Shown: positions 11,402-23,780 of the stretch, one piece after another | Numbering within the stretch: the stretch's first letter is position 1 | Layout: each line of letters begins with the position of its first letter | Source: Theobroma cacao | Lineage: Eukaryota; Streptophyta; Magnoliopsida; Malvales; Malvaceae | Reading direction: 5' to 3' | Assembly (NCBI RefSeq): GCF_000208745.1 | Contig: NC_030854.1 | Span: 32,751,491-32,815,490, forward strand | DNA: 64,000 bases | Position numbers and translations under genes: made by a program | Notes under the pieces: model-generated | What the model was told of the DNA's origin: nothing | The model's database searches: none | The model's input: only the letters and a program-made list of their open reading frames with translations

Positions 11402-13939
11402 CCCTCACTGTAGGTACTATATTACCACTCCTTAGTAGGTTTTTTTGTATTCCTTAAACAGTACCAAATATCCCTCGAACATCCCCTAATTGATTCAATC
11501 TAGACCCATGTTTTAGAGAACATCTCACAAAAGCTTCTATCATCCATCCTAGTGATTAAAGAAATAGAATGGCTTGGCTCTTCAATTTTCTTCCACTATA
11601 CTCAATGCAACTGGATTATGATCAGATATCGACTGAGGAAGACAAACTTGTTGAATGCTTTGGCAAGCCTCTAGGATCTTGACTAATACTAAGAAACGAT
11701 TTAATTGGCTTGAAAAAACCTTTTCTCTATTACTTATCCAGGTATACTTCCCTCTTGTCATAGGTAAATCAGTAAACCCACAATCTTCAATAAATTCGGC
11801 AAACTCAACCATCGGCTTTTTTTTACTTTCTACCCCTATTCTTTTCTCTGCATAACGAACCACATTAAAGTTGGCCCCGATGCACCAAGGTACATTTTCC
11901 TCACTAAAGATTCCTCTCAATGTCTCCCATAATGCATCTCCTTCAGAATCAACATTATGCACATAGATGTTGCCTATCCTAACTCTAAGGTTCAATCCAT
12001 TCATACTACCTACTGTCAGAATAAACCTTTGGTCCATAATCACCTTTTCCATCTTGAAAAATTCTTCATCCTACCAACTCAGTAATCCACTAGCACTTCC
12101 TACTGCTTGAGACATAGCCTAACCTAAATTCCTGTTCCCTCACATACTCTGAACTATTCTTTGGCTTAATTGTTGACTTTTAGTTTCTTATATCATCATT
12201 AACTTAGGGCAATTAACCTCAATCAGATTCCTTAAGGCTCTTTTCTTCTCAGGTCGACCTAGACCCCTAATATTCCATGTAAGTACAAGCATTAATAATC
12301 AACAAAACCTCAATAATATATTCAACCTCTATCTCGTTGGTGGTGATTATTTTCCAACTCATCTAGCTCCATTACCGTGAAAGCTCTTACCATAGTTTGT
12401 CTATCATGCTTGTAAACCAATCCTAGCTACACACCAACATCATACATTACTTCTACCTCTCTTTGAATGGCTGCATTATGTCATTGAATGTCTTCATCTG
12501 TTATATCTTCAACCTTGGGAGTCTTAGGATTCTTTATTTCTTCTCTATTAAAACCTTCCTAACTCTATTTCTGAACTTTGGCATGCTCCCTTATGCTTGT
12601 CTTTCCACTAGGCGTACTACACTTAGGCTTTTTGGTCTTTTTCCTTTCCTTCATTTGATTTTCATTCCTTATTTTCGGTTGTTGCCCTTCATCGATATTC
12701 ACTTCCAAATTGCTTAGCGTTGTTGCATATTTAACTTCTTCAATATCATCCCCATATCTAACCCATCTAATCGACTTCTGCTTGATGTGGGTGAAATTTT
12801 TAGATCTAATTTTTTGCAGGTTGGCTAAAGACATTATTCCCCTTACCCCTTTCTTTTAGCAACCATTATAGAGTTTAATACTATTGTACCCCATGAACTC
12901 CCTAACCCTAAATTTACATGACTTAAGAAAGTCACAACGATAAGCCTTTCCTTGATTTTTCCTTTACGTAGCGTACTAACACCCCATACCAATTCCTCTA
13001 GATTGGGTCTCAAATCAAAGCCCCTGTTTGAAGCTTCAGTCCTTTGGGTATCAGACATCCATTTCCCTCTTAACAACTCCACTTCATTATAATTGTTGGG
13101 TTTACCCAATAGAGACCCTTTATGCAAAAGGACTTGGGCTCCCTTAGAGCTTGGTCTATTCACCTACCAGACCATTATTTAGGCTTGACCTGCGTGGCTT
13201 TGTCTGCCTTATCATGAATCTGACTCATCTCAGCACCTAAAATTTTGAATTTGAAATTTGAATTGTCTAAAGAACTTGTGTGCCCGCCTCGCAATACCTA
13301 CCATGATATCGACGGTTCCTCTTTTCATTATCGTCAACCCTTCCACAAAATTTTGACCACTAGAGTTAGTACTTTCAATGACCTCTTCCCTTTGTCTTTT
13401 ATCAAGTTGTAATAGTTCTTATTCCCCTATCTTAGCTTTACGCTTATCCTCCACTTCAATTTTCAACTTGATTAGTTGCCTATTAAATCCCAGGGAATGC
13501 TTAAAGGGAAGCCTTGCCTCATTGTTGTGCAAAATCAAAAGTCTAGCTTTGCTAAATCTTTCTAGCATGGATGTAAGCCCATCTAGTGAGACTAGTCTTC
13601 CCTATTCACCACCAATGGCATGGAATACCCTGAGGTGCCATAGAAGCACGAGAATGCTAGTGATAGAGACCTAGGATTTAACACAATTGTATAACTCTCT
13701 TGGCCTTTCAATGGATTAAAACCACTTCCTTAATAACTCTGGGTATAAATCCAGAATTGTGAGCATCTCATCCTTGTCCGTAAAAGTTATGACTACCCTT
13801 CTGCCACCGAGAGTACGTATAAGAGTAACCACCCCTTCACTAACGAGACCCACTTGAGCCCTTCTTAGGGAAACATCCGACTCTAGGGTGCTAGAGATGC
13901 TTCTCTCTAACCATTTCATGTCTTTTTCTAGCAACCCAC
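11402..13939 (-). mobile_element. LINE, ORF1 3' part and ORF2 endonuclease
   Basis: Read on the minus strand. 13934-13716 holds an ORF1 piece (WLERSISSTL, GGRRVVITFTDKDEM). 13163-12565 has further open but unrecognised ORF1 pieces. At about 12290 ORF2 begins with the typical LTWNIRGLGRPEKKRALRNLI. 12052-11582 is the AP-type endonuclease with GANFNVVR, TRGKYTWISN and the catalytic SDHNPV region. Several in-frame stops (for example after LMMI, before ETK) show it is dead. It is bounded by solo LTRs at both sides and continues in 16738-17300 and 8880-9333. Confidence 0.88.
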
Positions 13940-14063
13940 TGTAGACACCTATTTTAAAAAAAATAATAAAAAATAATAAAAAATAAAAAAATGATGATGA
14001 TGAATAAATAAGAAGGGATTGAGTGTGTGCTCAGCCTCTTCTCCAATCCATATGAACAGGAAA

Positions 14064-14254
14064 GGACTGAGCGTGTGCTCAGTCCCTTCTCTAATCCATC
14101 ATTACAGGGCATTAATGCCCCTGGAAGGTAGCCGAATTTGGGGAAGAGTGGTCACCTTCGGCTACCAACCCCTCTTGTTTGCTAGAGCCTTGTGAAATCA
14201 TGCTCAGAAAAGCATGATTTCACCTTTGGATTGTCCAAATTTTTGGACAATCCA
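14064..14254. repeat. Four perfect inverted repeats in LTR 2
   Basis: Stems: GGACTGAG with CTCAGTCC (14064-14071/14078-14085); GGTAGCCGAA with TTCGGCTACC (14127-14136/14157-14166); GTGAAATCATGCT with its complement (14192-14204/14211-14223); TGGATTGTCCAAA with its complement (14227-14239/14242-14254). All are exact. Confidence 0.93.
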
Positions 14255-14885
14255 TTTCTTAAATGAGGAGGGGGAAAACAATTTCGAAGGGGGAGCCAAA
14301 AACCTGCAAATAGAAAAATCCTAGCCTCTAGCAGCCAAATACCACAACAAAAAATTTTCTCTACTCTTCTAACAACCTAAAAAACCACAAATCCACAATC
14401 AAAAATCAATCAAAAATATGTAGAAAAAATAACAAAAAAAATAGGAGGTTTTTCAAATTTTGTTGGTTTGGGGTTTTAGGGAAGGATTTTGGCTTTGGGT
14501 CATCGAAAAAAGGAAGATCTGGGTTTTGCGCCGCCGGTGGGGATGTTTTGGCCTAGGTTTTGTGCCGCCGGTGGAAGGGGGGTGTTTAAGCTTTGGGTCT
14601 TGCTACTACGGGTTAGGGGGCTTGGGCTTTGAGTGCCGCCAACAGAGAGAGAGAGAAAAACAGTGGGAAGTCGATGCCGAAGGTAGGAAAGAGAGGCAGA
14701 TCCGGTCGTTTGGGATAATCGACGACGACATGAAGAAGGGGAATCTTGTTTTGGGGTGGCCGATAGAGGAAGGAGAGTGAAAGTTTGGGTGGTCGCCGGC
14801 TTGGTAGAGAGAGAAAAGAGAGAGTGTGGTTGGTAGAGAGAGAAAATGGTGAGGGAGAAAATGGAAAAAGGAGAGAAAAAGAGGA

Positions 14886-15060
14886 TTTTATAGTTAAGGT
14901 TAAAGGGTTCAAAACTACGTCGTTTTGCAACTAATCAATAGACCTTTCCAAAGCTCAAAACGACACCGTTTTGGCGCATAAAGGGTGGCTGAAGCAAGGA
15001 ACCAAACGGTGCGCTTTGAGAGGCAGACCAGTTGGGCCAAGCTAAACGTGTTGGGCTACT
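14886..15060 (-). promoter_or_regulatory. Antisense promoter-like block in LTR 2
   Basis: Read on the minus strand: GGCCCAA-type motifs near 15040, AAACG..CGTTT palindromes at about 15010-14920, then TATAAAAT at 14892-14885, then a CT-rich leader (complement of the GAGAGAGA tract 14800-14880). The order is that of an ordinary plant core promoter but opposite to the LTR's own direction. Function is inferred. Confidence 0.4.
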
Positions 15061-16737
15061 ATTAACCCATTGAAGGTATACCCTTTACTTTTTCTAATGT
15101 TAACTTTGTGATATTGTGTTGGATTCATTATTTAGATAGGAGAATAATTAATCTAGCTTAATTAGAATAAAAGATATAATATAAATTTATTTTTAAATGA
15201 CGAAAGAAAACATAAATTATATGGATGGTTGGGATGTTAGATAAAATTGTAAAACACATAAGTATGTGAGTTTATATAGGCAACATAGGAATGAATTATG
15301 AAAAATAAAAAAAATAAATAATAAATAAATAAAATGAAATAAATAGAATTCTCATTTGTGGATGATAAACTTGTTCAAAGAAATAGTTCTATAAAAATAG
15401 AGAGATGATGAAAATGGGATAAAAATGAATTCAATACCGATGATGGGATGTCCAATCGGAACGCGAGAAGTCGCAATTTCGAGTAAATTTTCCTAGGTTA
15501 GGAATTTTGATTAAGACCCCACCAGTTTGATGGGAGGGTCCCGATTCGAAATTTCGATATTTCTAATTTGAAGTAAATAATAAAGAAAACCTTAAATATA
15601 TATAATCACCAATTAATCAAAGTCTACAAGTAAAGGAAATGAGAAATTAATAAATTTGTTAATCATAATAATACAAAAATGGATAGAATACACATGCATA
15701 AATAACAATGATTACGAGTAATAAAAAATATATGTGGTTTAAGAATATGATTTTAAGGGAGTTTTATATAGTAAAATGAATAAATACATACATGATAAAA
15801 TATATGACGAAATAGAAATGGTTGTATAAAAACAATCAATAAATGTGAAATATTTTGTTCATGATAAGTAAGCTCAAAGAAAAGTATTAAATAAGAAACG
15901 AACATCGAATTTAGGAGTAGGTCGCGTATCATTGTTACATTGTTAAATGTCATGACATATAGACATATTCTATATACGGGCAGAATCCCGATAATGGGAC
16001 TTTTCGAGAAAGCTTGATAAGGCGAGCTTCACCGGTAAACTCCCTAGGTGAAAAGATACCTCCGAACTCCACCAGTATGATGAGAGGGCCCGGAGAAATA
16101 TCTTTAATAAAAGGCTTTTACCCGTATTAGAATTTGCATTCATGAAAGCACTGTTTTTTATTCACAAACGACTATCTTGATGATGGGATTTACCTTGTAA
16201 GCTTGCGAATGTGAGTTTCTAAGGTATTTCTCTTGGTGAGAGAATACTCCCGGATCCCACTAGTATGATGGGCGGATTCAGAAAGTATGCTCAATAAAAA
16301 GTTTTCGTTTGGCATTATCTTGATTTTATGCCATACATTTTACGATTGCATCATATGTGCGCCAAACCCGTAAAATATTTTGACTTGATTAATGGAATAA
16401 AAGACAAATTTAATAAATAACAATTAAGGAAACATAAGAATAAAATCAATGGGTTAGGATAATATATGATTAAATGGTACCGTTTGTGGAACAGGTGTCA
16501 CGGGGGTGCTAATCCTTTCCCGTGCGTAACAGTACTCTCGAACCCAAATCTAAAAGATATGTAGACCAGTTTATCATTCTTTCGACGGACCAAAAATAAA
16601 TTTTTAGATTTCTTTGAATAGGACAAAATAGGGTGACCAATCACACCTAAAAAAAAAAGAAATTGGTGGCGACTCCCAAAATATTTAATTTTCGCCCACG
16701 TCTAACATTCTGGTTCCCGGATCTGCACGTTATGACA

Positions 16738-17300
16738 CCCACCATAACATCCTTGATCCTACTACCAATGACTTCCACCTCCCCCTTGTTGGGCTCCTTA
16801 GAATTTATCTGAACGTCACTTTGTCTTTTTATTGCCAAGCCAACATCTCTATAAGAACCGTTTTTCGCCTCTATCAGGTTGTGGATGTGTTCTCTGCCCA
16901 CTACCACTTTTGTCAAACGTTTCATTCCTTCCTCTTGTCTGCCACCCGTAGTTAGCTTCTTGGACATAGACAATATTGCCCAGCATATTCCTTCCATTCC
17001 TTTTTCTAATAGCAACCCTCATTTCTTCCTCATACTGGAATCTTACAAATGCGAACTTGGTATTCCTACTAACATTTTGTCTCTTGTTTCTACCTATGAA
17101 GACATCAACTACCACACCAAATTCATTGAAGTATCTCTTGATACCTTCCCATAGAGCTTCATTACAGATATTGTGAACATAAATAGTAAATAATTTGCTT
17201 CTCCAGGCGTTGCTTTCCTCCCTTAGTCTCCATTTTCGATCTTATTCTCCATACTCCTTCATCTTGCTCAATAATTTTGATGAATTCCAGCTAAATTACC
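16738..17300 (-). mobile_element. LINE ORF1 with RNA-recognition motif
   Basis: Minus strand, from about 17215 down. The sequence includes FTIYVHNI, then FGVVVDVFIGRNKR and KFAFVRFQYEEEMRVAI, the RNP-2 and RNP-1 strands of an RRM as found in plant LINE ORF1 proteins. The frame ends in a stop shortly before the solo LTR junction at 16738. This is the 5' part of the LINE that continues at 11402-13939. The 5' end of the element (about 17300) was not defined. Confidence 0.8.
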
Positions 17301-17559
17301 TAAACACATACTTCACATCAACAAACCTTACCTTCAACGATATATTTCTCTTAGGAAAATATGTTTATTAAACATAGTGAAGAAAATTCGTTTATCCTTT
17401 ACTTGTATTTCAGTTTTCTTTGCCTTTTTATAGAGGATTGTATATAAAAAGGGCTTTTGTAATGATCAATTGTAATGAGAAATTGAAAAAGCAATTCTCT
17501 CTATTCATTTGAAATCATTCAAATGATCAAATATAAATTACATCATTATTAAAAATTTT

Positions 17560-17606
17560 ATCTTAATTTTAATGAAAATAAAAAAAAATGAGATGGAGGG
17601 AGTAAC
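17560..17606. repeat. Possible single end of a Stowaway-like MITE
   Basis: GAGATGGAGGGAGTA (ending 17604) is close to the terminal motif of Stowaway/Tc1-mariner MITEs, next to a TA. A matching opposite end was not found upstream, so this may be a solitary or degraded end. Confidence 0.3.
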
Positions 17607-17609
17607 ATT

Positions 17610-18259
17610 TCCTTGTTTGTTACTTTGTATTCCGACATTAAAAACTCGTATCCTTTAGTTGGGTAGACGGATGCTGAATCCTTCAGTTGCCCTATAGAGG
17701 ATGAGGTATTTATGTTAACCCTACCAAAATTTCACGATGTAAAAACAGAAAAAATTTTGTTGGAAAAACTTTGTTGTAAAAATCTGACAGATTTGGATGG
17801 AAATTTCAACATAAATTACTAACCCAAGAAATGTATTTGGAAAATTGTTGAAAATTTTTTAAAAGCAAAAAAATTACAATGTTGCCAAGTTTTATAATGG
17901 TGTTGTCACGTATGATGCTTATAAAAAAAAAAAATTTCAATTGAGAGTGGTACTATTAAAGATAATTTAATTATTTTCTATTTATAGTATATTGTCGGAG
18001 TGAAGCACTAATAGATGATTATCATATCTTTATTATATGAAACGTATAAAAGCTTTCATATTGAATAAAAAAAACAAACCAAATGCTCTGCGAGGGCTTG
18101 CAATTATATATGTATGCAAAAAAAAAAAAAAAGAAATAGTCGCCACCCAAATCCGCTCACATAATCGACATCGACTAACCAAACTGTGGTGGCCGAAAAT
18201 TGTTAGCACTAATCGGTTGGTTGTTTACCACCGACCCGCCACTTACCCCTAGGAAGATC
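17610..18259. other. Unassigned spacer
   Basis: AT-rich, with a poly-A run at 18120-18133. No gene or element recognised. Confidence 0.35.
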
Positions 18260-19890
18260 TTTGAAATGGGCCAAGTCCTTCAAATTAATCTTTTTCATTT
18301 TCTTTTCAGGTTTGTGGGAATATCGAAAATGGGAGAAGAATATGAAATGGTGAAAATGATTTCAAAGGATTTAGTGACTACTATTTGGAATGAACTCATC
18401 CTAATAAAAATTTCTAAATCATCTCTCAAATTACTTTCGGATTCTAAACCACCCAAGAGCTTGAATACAAAAGGGGAAAAAGTTATGAAATTTCATCAAC
18501 CTTATCATGAGATGTGAAAGGGTGATAATTTTTGTCTAAGCAAGGATAAATAGAATAACTAATTAATTTACAAAATTCTTTCTTTTGTATTCTTTAAAAA
18601 TGAAGCACATCAGACACTCTTTTAAAGAATTAGACTTTTGGTAACTTGGTATGTGTCAAGATCATATTAGAGCTTCAAACATGCTCAAATTGCTCAAGTT
18701 CCTTAAAATGGACATAAAGCATAAACTCCCTAACGCCTGCTTTGAAATTATCCTTCACCACATTTTGAAACTAAATGATCAAAAGAGCCAGATTGTGTAA
18801 TGCTCACAAGATAGCCTAGCTTGTAAAATACCCTTTTTCTCTTGGTGGACACAACATATGTAACCCGAATCAGGAAAAATAAATTGATGAAAAGAAACTT
18901 TGAAATGAGATTGGTAAAGGCTTTAAAAAGGGTAGTTTTTGCTTAGAACAGTCACATAAGCCTTCATTGGAATGGCGGATTGAGGTGGGGCATGCTCCAT
19001 GAATCTTTCATTTTGAAAAATTTCAGTTAAACTTAAGTTGCAGAAGCATGAAGTAGAAGGAAGAGAAGAAAAGAAAAAAAAAAAGAAAATGAGAGAATGG
19101 TGGGAAAAAAATTTTAGTAACATCATGCAATTGAGGTATTCAAATGTTTTAAAAAAAAAACAGTCTTTTGCTTCAAATCTATCTCCTTTAGCAAGCACTT
19201 TTCAATGTAAGTAATGATGTTTTAGATGAAAATGACTGTCTTTCATTTTCCTTCCACAATGTGAAATATTCCATTTGATATCCCTTTTAAATTATTGAAT
19301 TCTTTCTGAATGAACCTTAACCAAGGTTAATTCATCATCCACATTGGGAGGCAATTACAAAGAATGAACTCTTCAAGAAGCATGTATGATGGAGTTTTAT
19401 TTCTAGGGCGAATAAAGAACATCTTAAGTTAAAGGGCAACATCAAAATAATTTAAGTTCCCAAAAATTTTTGAACTCAATTTATCAAAATGGAAAATGCA
19501 ACAAAAAAATGAAAAAAAATGGAATAAAAAAATATGAAAAAAGAAACATGACAGAAGAGCATGTTTTCAAAAGTAAAAATTGCAAATGTCTCGATAAGAA
19601 TATTTCACACAACAAGAAATGATTCTTGATTTGATTATTCTTAAATATATATTTGGGGTTTATATTTTCTTAGTTTCAAAATCCCTGGCTTTGGCCTAAT
19701 TTATTTGTTTGTAAAATTTCATTTTTTTGATCAAGAGTAATGCTTAAATTGAAGAGCTTTTTTTTTTTTTTAAGAAAATCATCTTACAACCAACAAGGTT
19801 TCGACCTTTTTTTTTTCTTTATTAAAATTACCCATGTGAATCCGTCAATCTGTTGTGGATGAATTTTGAAATCTTCAAGCACATGGTAAA
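18260..19890 (+). mobile_element. Relic of the internal region of a non-autonomous retroelement
   Basis: Alignable by eye, in the same order and orientation, with about 60930-62400. Shared stretches include the TTTGGAATGAACT-type start near 18390 (60960), TTTAAAAAGAAGC/AAATCAG near 18590 (61170), and GCTTAAATTGAAGAG followed by a T-run and CCATGTGAATCC near 19740-19850 (62270-62360). In the second location this sequence lies between a broken gag and an LTR. No coding frame is conserved, so it is non-coding filler of the element. Confidence 0.65.
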
Positions 19891-20097
19891 TGACCAATTG
19901 GTACTCTAATTTAATGCGGATGGTTTGTCGTGAGGCAAGTGTGGTCCTATGGGTAGTAGTGTAGTGTTGCGCGATGATGTGGATTTTATAAAGGTGTGTA
20001 GACACCTAAAAAAATAATAATAAAAATAAAAAATTAAATTATAATAAAATAAAATATGTAGTAAAATAAATAAATAAATAAATAAAAGAGAGAGGGG

Positions 20098-20219
20098 GAA
20101 TGGCTGGGCGTATGCCCAACCATCCCTTCCCCAACCACCACACGTGATGGGGTTCTGGCCACCAACTCCCTGGTGCCAGAACCCCATCACCGGGTTATCC
20201 AAATTTTTGGACAACCCGA
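20098..20219. repeat. Three-hairpin cluster in LTR 3
   Basis: I: ATGGCTGGG..CCCAACCAT (one mismatch). II: GTGATGGGGTTCTGGC(C)ACCA with TGGTGCCAGAACCCCATCAC around ACTCCC, one bulged C. III: stem around AAATTTTT with two mismatches. Confidence 0.88.
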
Positions 20220-20720
20220 CTTTTTAAGGACCACCTGCAAAACCAAACGGGGGGAGAGATCAAATCAAAAAATCTACCAAAAGCTACCTAGCCACAAGGA
20301 ACCAAAAAAACAAAAAAGCCACAGATCAAAAATCCTAAATCTACCAGCAGCAAGACCTAGCACACAAAAAAAAAAAACCCAATCGGGGTTTCAACGGGGG
20401 ATTCGGTTCAGTTTGAGGGAGAGGGACCGATGAGATGTGGGGGAAGGTTAGATTTTTGGGGTGCCGGTCATTGGCAGGGGAAAGCCTAAACCCGTTTGGG
20501 TCACCGTCGACCGAGGTAGGGGGTACCAGATCCATCGATTGGAAGGGAAAAGGGCTTCAAGGGAGAGATAGGAGCATCTGGGCCGCCGATCGGAGGGAAG
20601 CAAAAGGGGTAGTACGCCAGCGCTGGCGGGAAGAGGAAAGGGTTTTTTAGAGAGAAGGCAGAGAGTGGCGGCTAGAGAGAGAAAAAGAAATTTGAAAATG
20701 AATAAAAAAAGCTAAAAAGG

Positions 20721-20930
20721 GGTTTTTATACCCAAAGGAAAGAGAGCAAAACGGTATCGTTTCAGTGGGGTAGCTGAAGTTGGAAAGTCCAGACCCAAAC
20801 GGCATCATTTTGAGCAGCTCCACAGGCACCAAACGGTGCGTTTTGAACTCTGCTTTGTGGACCAAGGAAGTGGGCTTGGGACGCCCCGCGCAGCCCAGAC
20901 AACTTGGGCCACCATCCTAGCCCAAGCAAG
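20721..20930 (-). promoter_or_regulatory. Antisense promoter-like block in LTR 3
   Basis: On the minus strand: GGGCTAGG and GGCCCAAG motifs (about 20930-20905), CGCACCGTTTGG, ATGCCGTTTGGG and GATACCGTTTTG palindrome remnants, TATAAAAACC at 20730-20721, then a CT-rich leader. Order and spacing match the blocks in the other LTRs. Confidence 0.4.
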
Positions 20931-22975
20931 GTGAGGCCTTACCCATTTATTGCGAATTTGAGCTTATTATTTTGGGCTTATCCAGTTTACTTAATTATTT
21001 GCTTAGTTTAGTTAAAAATTAAAAAGAAAATAATATAATTTTTTTCTTAAATATATAATAGATTTAGTTTATCTTTTTTTTTTTAAAAAAAATATATATA
21101 AAATTAAAAATACATATATAAATAATAACAATAACAATAATAAGTCAACAAAAAATATTTATATTATAAGTATATTTTGAGGCTTGCAAATGATAAAATA
21201 ATAATAATAATTCATGATACAAATATATATTTTTTTAAAAATAAAATAAATAAAATAAATAAAATAAATAAAATAAAAAATAAATAATATAATTGGAGCA
21301 ATTATTTGAGTATTACCACCTAAAAAGAGCAAAGAGTTGCCTCTTTCGGGTGGATGTTTTTCGGGTGCAAAGTTCGAGACAAATTTTCACCGAAGCGTCG
21401 GGATAAATCTGAACTCTAAACTTCAAAACCCGTTAAGTCAAATAGTCGTTGTTAAAAAATAATATATGTAAGAAAATTTTGTTGCATTCGAATTAATGTA
21501 ATTAGTTAATGGGCTTAAATAAATATTACTAAATAAAGTTAATTTAATCGTTTAAAAATTAATTAATTATTTATTGGATAAGCTTTGTAATCAAGTAAAA
21601 ATTAACCAACAACGTTAAATAAAGGATATGGATTTAAATAGAAAACCAAAAAAAATATATAAAAAAAATAATAAATAATCCAAAAATTTTTATTAAACAT
21701 ATAATTGGGTGAATTATAAATCACCTAAATCAATAAACGTGTGCATGTAGATATCATCATTTTATCCTGTCATAGCATACCACATTTATCTTGCAAATGG
21801 TGCGGGAGTCCCGATGATGGGATTTCCCCGAGGAGCTTGTAGAGACGAGTTCTTCCGGGGATATCTCTAGGTGAGAAAAATTTCGAGACTTCACCAAAGC
21901 GTTGGGATGGTCTTCGAACAATTTTCTAATAAAAGATTACCTACTCCATTATTTAAAATAAACAAGTCATAACATCATTTTACATTTGCGTCATGTGCAT
22001 ACGTAAAACTAACAAAACTCAGTCAGTCAATTTAATAAAAAATTTAATTAATAAAGTAAGGAGTAAATTAAGAGAAGGCTATATTAAGAATAACTTAAGA
22101 TTAAATGGTACCGTTCGTGTAACGAGCGCCACGGAGGTGCTAACCCTTCTCCGTGCATAACCGCACTCCCGAACCCATCTCTAAAAATGTGGACCAGTTA
22201 TCGTTCTTTCGACGAATCTAAAATTAATTTAGGACTTTGTCGATTAGAATCTGATTAATAGGTGACCGATCACACCTAGATAAAAAAGATTGGTGGCGAC
22301 TCCTAAACAATTTAATTTTCGTCGACGTCTGGCGGTCGGGTTCCCGGACCCGCACGTTACGACAAGGTGACGTTTCTAAATCAGTAGGAATAGAAGATTC
22401 GAACTTAAATTAAAATAATTTTTATAATTATTATAACTTTTATAATAATTATAACTTAAATTATAATTTTTATAGTTATTATAACTTCATAGAAGATTCT
22501 ATGAAGGCCTTCTAATTTTTATAACTTTTAAGAATAATAATTGAGAGTTTAAATTAAAAAAAAAATTATGACAGATAGCTTTCCTTATAATCTCAATTCA
22601 AAAATATCATTTATTATAATTTTAGCTATTTTTAGCTAATTTTTAACATGACTTGACAACAATACCCTTTAAATAATTTCAAACAAATTAAAATTGTTTC
22701 GGTTTTCTCTATCCCGCCATCTAGATAAAAATTTTAAAATTAAATCTCGATTTTTCTCTCTTATCAAATATTGTCTGTCTCACCATCCAACTCTTTTTCG
22801 TTATCCCAAAGAGCAGCGATGACATTAAGGTATGTGTTTCAGGTTCTTAGGTTTATTGGTTTATATTCATAGAATCCCATAGTTGAGAGATTGAAATTAA
22901 TTAGACATAGTTGTAAATTAGAACACTGTATGACTTGGGCAACTTAAACCTAGCTATGAGCAAGTAAATCAATTA

Positions 22976-23285
22976 GTTATTAGATATTGCATTACTGGTT
23001 TTTAGGCATTGCATGACTTAATCGTTGTGTCTCTGGTTTGTAGGCATTGCGTGATTGATTTCTAGGTAATGCCTAAGTCATACAGTGCTAAAAAACTAGT
23101 CATACAATGCCTTACTAACTAATCACGTAATGTCTATCAACTAGTCACGTAATGTCATATCAACCAGTCACCAATATTTAAAAATCAGTCACGTAATGCC
23201 TAAAAACTAATCACGCAATACTTAAAAACTAGTCACGCAATGCTTAAAAATCGATTACGCAATGCTTAAAAACCATTAAAACTTA
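22976..23285. repeat. Minisatellite with inverted halves
   Basis: Left part (to about 23065) repeats variants of TTTTTAGGCATTGCGTGACT. The right part repeats the complement, CTAAAAACTAGTCACGCAATGC-type units cut to about 20-22 bp. The array could fold back on itself. Confidence 0.8.
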
Positions 23286-23371
23286 TGAATTCCATTTAAT
23301 AAAATAAAAAACTTCAAACAATACATCATATTCTATTAAATAATATAATCAACAAATATGCCTACTTGGGG

Positions 23372-23525
23372 AAGAGTGCTCAAAATGCTTAAAAGTTTTT
23401 CTTCATGTATCAAAAACCACTCCAAAATACTTAAAATGTTTAAAACGCTCAACGATTGTTCTTCGTGTATCAAAAACAACTTCAAAATGCTCAAAATGCT
23501 TAAAAAATTTTCTTTCTGATAAGGA
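23372..23525. repeat. ~60-bp tandem repeat, about 2.5 units
   Basis: Units share CTTCATGTATCAAAAACCAC, then CTCAAAATGCTTAAAA. The same array recurs in S1 copy B at 54590-54745. Confidence 0.7.
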
Positions 23526-23780
23526 ATACTTTAAAGATGAATTGGTCTAGTAAGGAAATGTCAAAGGATATGAGTCGGTTTGAGGCGCAAATCTAAACAT
23601 ATGGGTCGGTTTCATTGAGAGTAATTTTATCCAACATTAATTTTTTTTGGCTAAAAATAGTTAAAATTGTAGAGAAGGCTATTTTCAAAAACACCTTATT
23701 TAAAACAAACCCTTTAAATTATATTAAGACAACCTTAAAATTACTTTTTAAGAAACAACTAAAAAAATGTCCCTTCATAT

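Larger units (their letters stand above)
13940..16737 (+). mobile_element. Solo LTR 2, divergent subfamily, TSD CCCAC
   Basis: Starts TGTAGACACC and ends CGTTATGACA, with CCCAC at 13935-13939 and 16738-16742. It interrupts LINE ORF1. It shares the 3' conserved part and general plan of the other LTRs, but its inverted repeats have different sequences: stems at 14064-14085, 14127-14166, 14192-14223 and 14227-14254. On its antisense strand is TATAAAA (14892-14886), preceded by CGTTTT-type palindromes near 14920 and 14965-15015. Confidence 0.9.
19997..22364 (+). mobile_element. Solo LTR 3, TSD AGGTG
   Basis: TGTAGACACC at the start and CGTTACGACA at the end, flanked by AGGTG (19992-19996 and 22365-22369). 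It contains inverted repeats at 20098-20126, 20144-20190 and 20190-20219, a GA-rich block, an antisense TATA-like box (20730-20723), CGTTTT palindromes and the conserved terminal part. The matching duplications argue for a solo LTR rather than the 3' LTR of the relic to its left. Confidence 0.9.
22485..23780. repeat. Repeat segment S1, copy A
   Basis: Closely similar to 53656-55010 over its whole length. It begins around GGCCTTCTAATTTTTAT and ends before the LINE fragment. It contains a minisatellite with inverted halves (22976-23285) and a ~60-bp tandem repeat (23372-23525). Absence of coding capacity and multicopy occurrence (a third, inverted piece lies at 30300-30475) suggest a non-autonomous DNA element, but terminal inverted repeats were not defined. 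Confidence 0.7.
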
